From positions 1 through 44,828 of the forward strand of contig DIHU01000071.1 in the NCBI GenBank assembly GCA_002420315.1: DNA of 44,828 bases, given 5' to 3'. Made by a program: the position numbers and the translations under genes. This document shows, piece after piece, positions 42,591 through 44,828 of the stretch. Within the stretch, counting starts at the first letter, position 1. The number at the start of each line of letters is the position of its first letter. This stretch comes from Akkermansiaceae bacterium UBA5688 (GTDB taxonomy: Bacteria > Verrucomicrobiota > Verrucomicrobiia > Verrucomicrobiales > Akkermansiaceae). A model generated the notes under the pieces. That model made no database searches. It was not told the DNA's origin and saw only the letters and a list, made by a program, of their open reading frames with translations.

Positions 42591-44627
42591 ATGAGCGATT
42601 CGCACCCCTTTCTTAGCCATGATTTTAAAATCAAATGGTCGACTCTGACTCCCGATCACATTAAGGCCGACGTAACCAAAGCTATTGAAACCGGCAAGGA
42701 GAACATCGACGCAGTCAAGGTGATCACACCAGACGAAGCCAACTTTGAAAACACCTTCGGTGCCCTTGAGTCTGCCACCGACGATCTAGACCGCTCTTGG
42801 GGGCGCGTGAACCATCTCGATTCCGTTGCCAACTCCGATGAACTCCGTGAGGCTCTCAACGAAATGCTTCCAATCGTCTCGGAATTCTCGTCATCCATCT
42901 CACTCGATGACGACCTTTGGAAGGTTCTGAAGTCATACTCGGAATCTGACGCCATCACGACGCTCACCGAAATTCAACAACGCTTCGTTCAAGAAACCTG
43001 CAACGATTTCAAAGCTGCCGGGGCCGATCTCGATCCCGACTCAAAAAAGCGCATGTTCGAAATCAATGCCGAACTTGCCAAAGTCACTCAAAAATTTGGG
43101 GAGAACGTTCTCGATTCTACGAATGCTTGGGAACTTTACGTTCATAGTGAAGACGAATTGGGTGGTCTCCCCGAATCCGCTAAAACCGGTGCAGCCGAGG
43201 ATGCCAAGAGGAAAGGAAAAGAAGGCCAGTGGCGCTTCACCCAACAATTCCCATCCATGTATCCTGTCATGCAGTATGCCAAGACTGCCGAGCTACGTAA
43301 AAAGATTTGGGAAGGTGGCGGAACAATTGGCCATGGTGGCGATCACGACAACACCGAACAAATTTGGCGTATCCTGAAGCTACGACAGGAGAAAGCAAAC
43401 CTCCTTGGATTTAGCAATTTCGCCGACCATGTTCTCAATCGCCGCATGGCGAAATCCGGAACCGGCGCACTTGATTTCACAGAAGACCTTCACTCAAAAA
43501 TCAGCGAGAGCTTCAAAGAGGACATGAACAGTCTTGAAGCTTACTGGATGAAGAATACTGGAGCGGAAAGCGGCCCAATGGAGCCCTGGGATGTTGCCTT
43601 TTGGTCCGAGAGGCGCCGCAAAGAACTCTATGATTTCGATGACGAAGCCCTTCGTCCCTACTTTCCGGTGGATCAGGTTATGGACGGACTATTTTCTCTG
43701 ACCTCCAAACTTTTCGGTATCAAGATTTCCGCTTCCGAGGCTGAAACATGGCATCCTGAAGTGAAATTCTACGAGATTCACGACACTGCATCAAGCGAGC
43801 ACCTTGGTTCATTTTACGCTGATTGGCATCCTCGTGAATCAAAACGTGGAGGAGCCTGGATGAACTTCCTTGAAACCGGAGCTCCTAGCCCACGCACCCC
43901 ACATCTCGGGCTCATCTGTGGAAACATGTCCAAGCCCACCGGAGACAAACCGGCCCTCCTCACTCACAACGAAGTAGAAACTGTCTTCCATGAGTTTGGC
44001 CACTTACTTCACCACCTCTTGTCCGACGTCAAGATTAAGTCACTCGCTGGAGTCAATGTCCCTTGGGACTTCGTAGAACTGCCATCCCAAATCATGGAAA
44101 ACTTTTGCTGGGATCGTGAGTCTCTTGACTTCTTTGCCAAGCACTACGAAACCGGTGAGACCATTCCCAGCGAGCTCTTTGACAAAATGATCGCAGCCCG
44201 CAACTACATGTCGGCCTCGGCTTTCATGCGGCAACTCTCGCTTGGGAAACTGGATCTCGAATTACATGTCCATCCAGAACGTTATCTTGGCAAAAACCTC
44301 GACGAGGTAGATCGCGAAATTCTTGTAGACTACAAAGCCAAACTGGCTACTCAGGGCCCTTCAATGGCCCGACGTTTCAACCACCTTTTCTCCTCACCCG
44401 TTGGCTACGCAGCCGGCTATTATTCGTACAAATGGGCCGAGGTTCTTGATGCTGACGCGTTCACCCGCTTTCGTGAAGAGGGGGTCCTCAATCAAAAAAC
44501 TGGGATGAGCTTCAGAAAGGAAATACTTTCGAAAGGAAACTCCCGTCCCGTCGACGAATCCTATCGGCGTTTCATGGGGCGTAACCCTGAGCAAACCGCT
44601 CTTCTCGAACGTTCGGGGCTTGCCTAG
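42591..44627 (+). CDS. prlC: M3-family metallopeptidase (oligopeptidase A-like)
   Basis: The 678-residue cytoplasmic thermolysin-fold peptidase cleaves short peptides. The zinc site is H467-E468-F-G-H471 in VFHEFGHLLHHLL, with downstream VPWDFVELPSQIMENF supplying the third ligand Glu. Other hallmarks are LRKKIWEGGG, LLGFSNFADHVLNRRMAK, YFPVDQVMDGLFSL, GGAWMNFLETG and the C-terminal FSSPVGYAAGYYSYKWAEVLDADAF. Length equals that of E. coli PrlC. No signal peptide is present. It follows the flavoprotein gene by 9 bp, so the two are probably co-transcribed. Confidence 0.93.
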   Translation: MSDSHPFLSHDFKIKWSTLTPDHIKADVTKAIETGKENIDAVKVITPDEANFENTFGALESATDDLDRSWGRVNHLDSVANSDELREALNEMLPIVSEFSSSISLDDDLWKVLKSYSESDAITTLTEIQQRFVQETCNDFKAAGADLDPDSKKRMFEINAELAKVTQKFGENVLDSTNAWELYVHSEDELGGLPESAKTGAAEDAKRKGKEGQWRFTQQFPSMYPVMQYAKTAELRKKIWEGGGTIGHGGDHDNTEQIWRILKLRQEKANLLGFSNFADHVLNRRMAKSGTGALDFTEDLHSKISESFKEDMNSLEAYWMKNTGAESGPMEPWDVAFWSERRRKELYDFDDEALRPYFPVDQVMDGLFSLTSKLFGIKISASEAETWHPEVKFYEIHDTASSEHLGSFYADWHPRESKRGGAWMNFLETGAPSPRTPHLGLICGNMSKPTGDKPALLTHNEVETVFHEFGHLLHHLLSDVKIKSLAGVNVPWDFVELPSQIMENFCWDRESLDFFAKHYETGETIPSELFDKMIAARNYMSASAFMRQLSLGKLDLELHVHPERYLGKNLDEVDREILVDYKAKLATQGPSMARRFNHLFSSPVGYAAGYYSYKWAEVLDADAFTRFREEGVLNQKTGMSFRKEILSKGNSRPVDESYRRFMGRNPEQTALLERSGLA

Positions 44628-44739
44628 TTCAGACCGTAAGTGTGCGCCTCAAGGCTCTATTACAATCAACTCTTCACATTGCAGTTTAACACGTTCATTT
44701 TTTCCTCGTTCCGTAAATTACAGAGAGTTTTTTCCAGAC

Positions 44740-44828
44740 ATGCCCGATGCCCTGACCGCTACTGCCAAAGCACTTAATCTCGATGGCTACGAAAGACATA
44801 TCTTTCTCTGTGCAACGCCAACCGAGGC
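44740..44828 (+). CDS. Start of a probable (2Fe-2S) ferredoxin-like protein, 3' end cut by window edge
   Basis: An ATG at 44740, in the same direction as the M3 gene and 112 bp after its stop, opens a frame of 29 complete codons to the window edge. The segment YERHIFLCATPTE matches the (Y/R)HIFLC opening of thioredoxin-like 2Fe-2S ferredoxins, in which that cysteine is the first cluster ligand. Only one ligand lies inside the window, so identification is tentative. The 112-bp spacer shows no promoter or terminator I can support. Confidence 0.55.
   Translation, partial: MPDALTATAKALNLDGYERHIFLCATPTE

Noticed and set aside
1..44828. Search for tRNA, rRNA, CRISPR repeats, insertion sequences and prophage genes
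   Set aside because: No cloverleaf-like T-arm signatures, regularly spaced repeats, transposase motifs or phage genes were found by reading; short RNAs cannot be excluded without covariance-model searches.

Overview
The window is a gene-dense bacterial chromosome segment (about 36 protein-coding genes, two cut by the window edges) whose content points to the Verrucomicrobiota. The indicators are an adjacent DUF1549/DUF1553 plus DUF1501 pair, a DUF2231/c-type cytochrome/leucine-rich-repeat fusion protein, SGNH plus DUF1080 hydrolases and a secreted FAD oxidoreductase with a golvesin-like tail. These families are expanded in Planctomycetota and Verrucomicrobiota. Base composition looks close to balanced. 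Almost no start codon is preceded by a convincing Shine-Dalgarno sequence. I see no tRNA, rRNA, CRISPR array, insertion sequence, prophage or attachment site, so this reads as ordinary core and lineage-specific chromosome.

Layout. 1-1172 (minus): a truncated GYF_2/DUF4339-type membrane protein gene, and fabI. 1481-5314 (plus): the cytochrome-like DUF1549/DUF1553 protein and its DUF1501 partner. 5534-10786 (plus): a YraQ-type permease, its DUF1980/YcgQ partner with a His-rich loop, a MoxR ATPase and an AsmA-like protein. 10854-12131 (minus): avtA. 12219-19155 (plus): a secreted FAD oxidoreductase, a two-FMN-site NosR/RnfG-like membrane protein, a methyltransferase, a DUF2238-like membrane protein, an RluA-family pseudouridine synthase and a DUF2062 protein. 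19152-22890 (minus): lspA, truB, nrnA and recA. recA has a readable terminator, and a promoter with a palindromic, SOS-like operator between its -35 and -10. 23371-26210: a divergent pair, a Dabb protein and a secreted TPR protein.

26220-33002 (minus) is a tight five-gene run: a class A penicillin-binding protein, a zinc-ribbon/TM protein, a conserved protein of unknown function, a small lipoprotein and a CPA1 Na+/H+ antiporter. 33001-37868 carries a MidA-type methyltransferase, the DUF2231-cytochrome-LRR protein (minus), a Cys-rich small protein, a Dus enzyme and a bacterial PUR-domain protein. 38160-41257 (minus) holds an SGNH-DUF1080 hydrolase and an MlaD/MlaF pair without a neighbouring MlaE. 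41322-44828 (plus) holds a BaiN/HI0933-type flavoprotein, an M3 oligopeptidase and the start of a probable 2Fe-2S ferredoxin-like protein.

Points most worth follow-up: (1) the class A PBP keeps its glycosyltransferase residues but has lost the transpeptidase nucleophile, its lysine and the SxN asparagine; (2) the run 12219-17513 pairs a secreted FAD enzyme with a membrane protein carrying two covalent-FMN motifs, a possible cell-envelope flavin electron-transfer unit; (3) the recA operator differs in architecture from classical LexA boxes; (4) mutually exclusive hairpins lie upstream of the DUF1549 gene. I do not see a clear-cut new defence or mobile system here.
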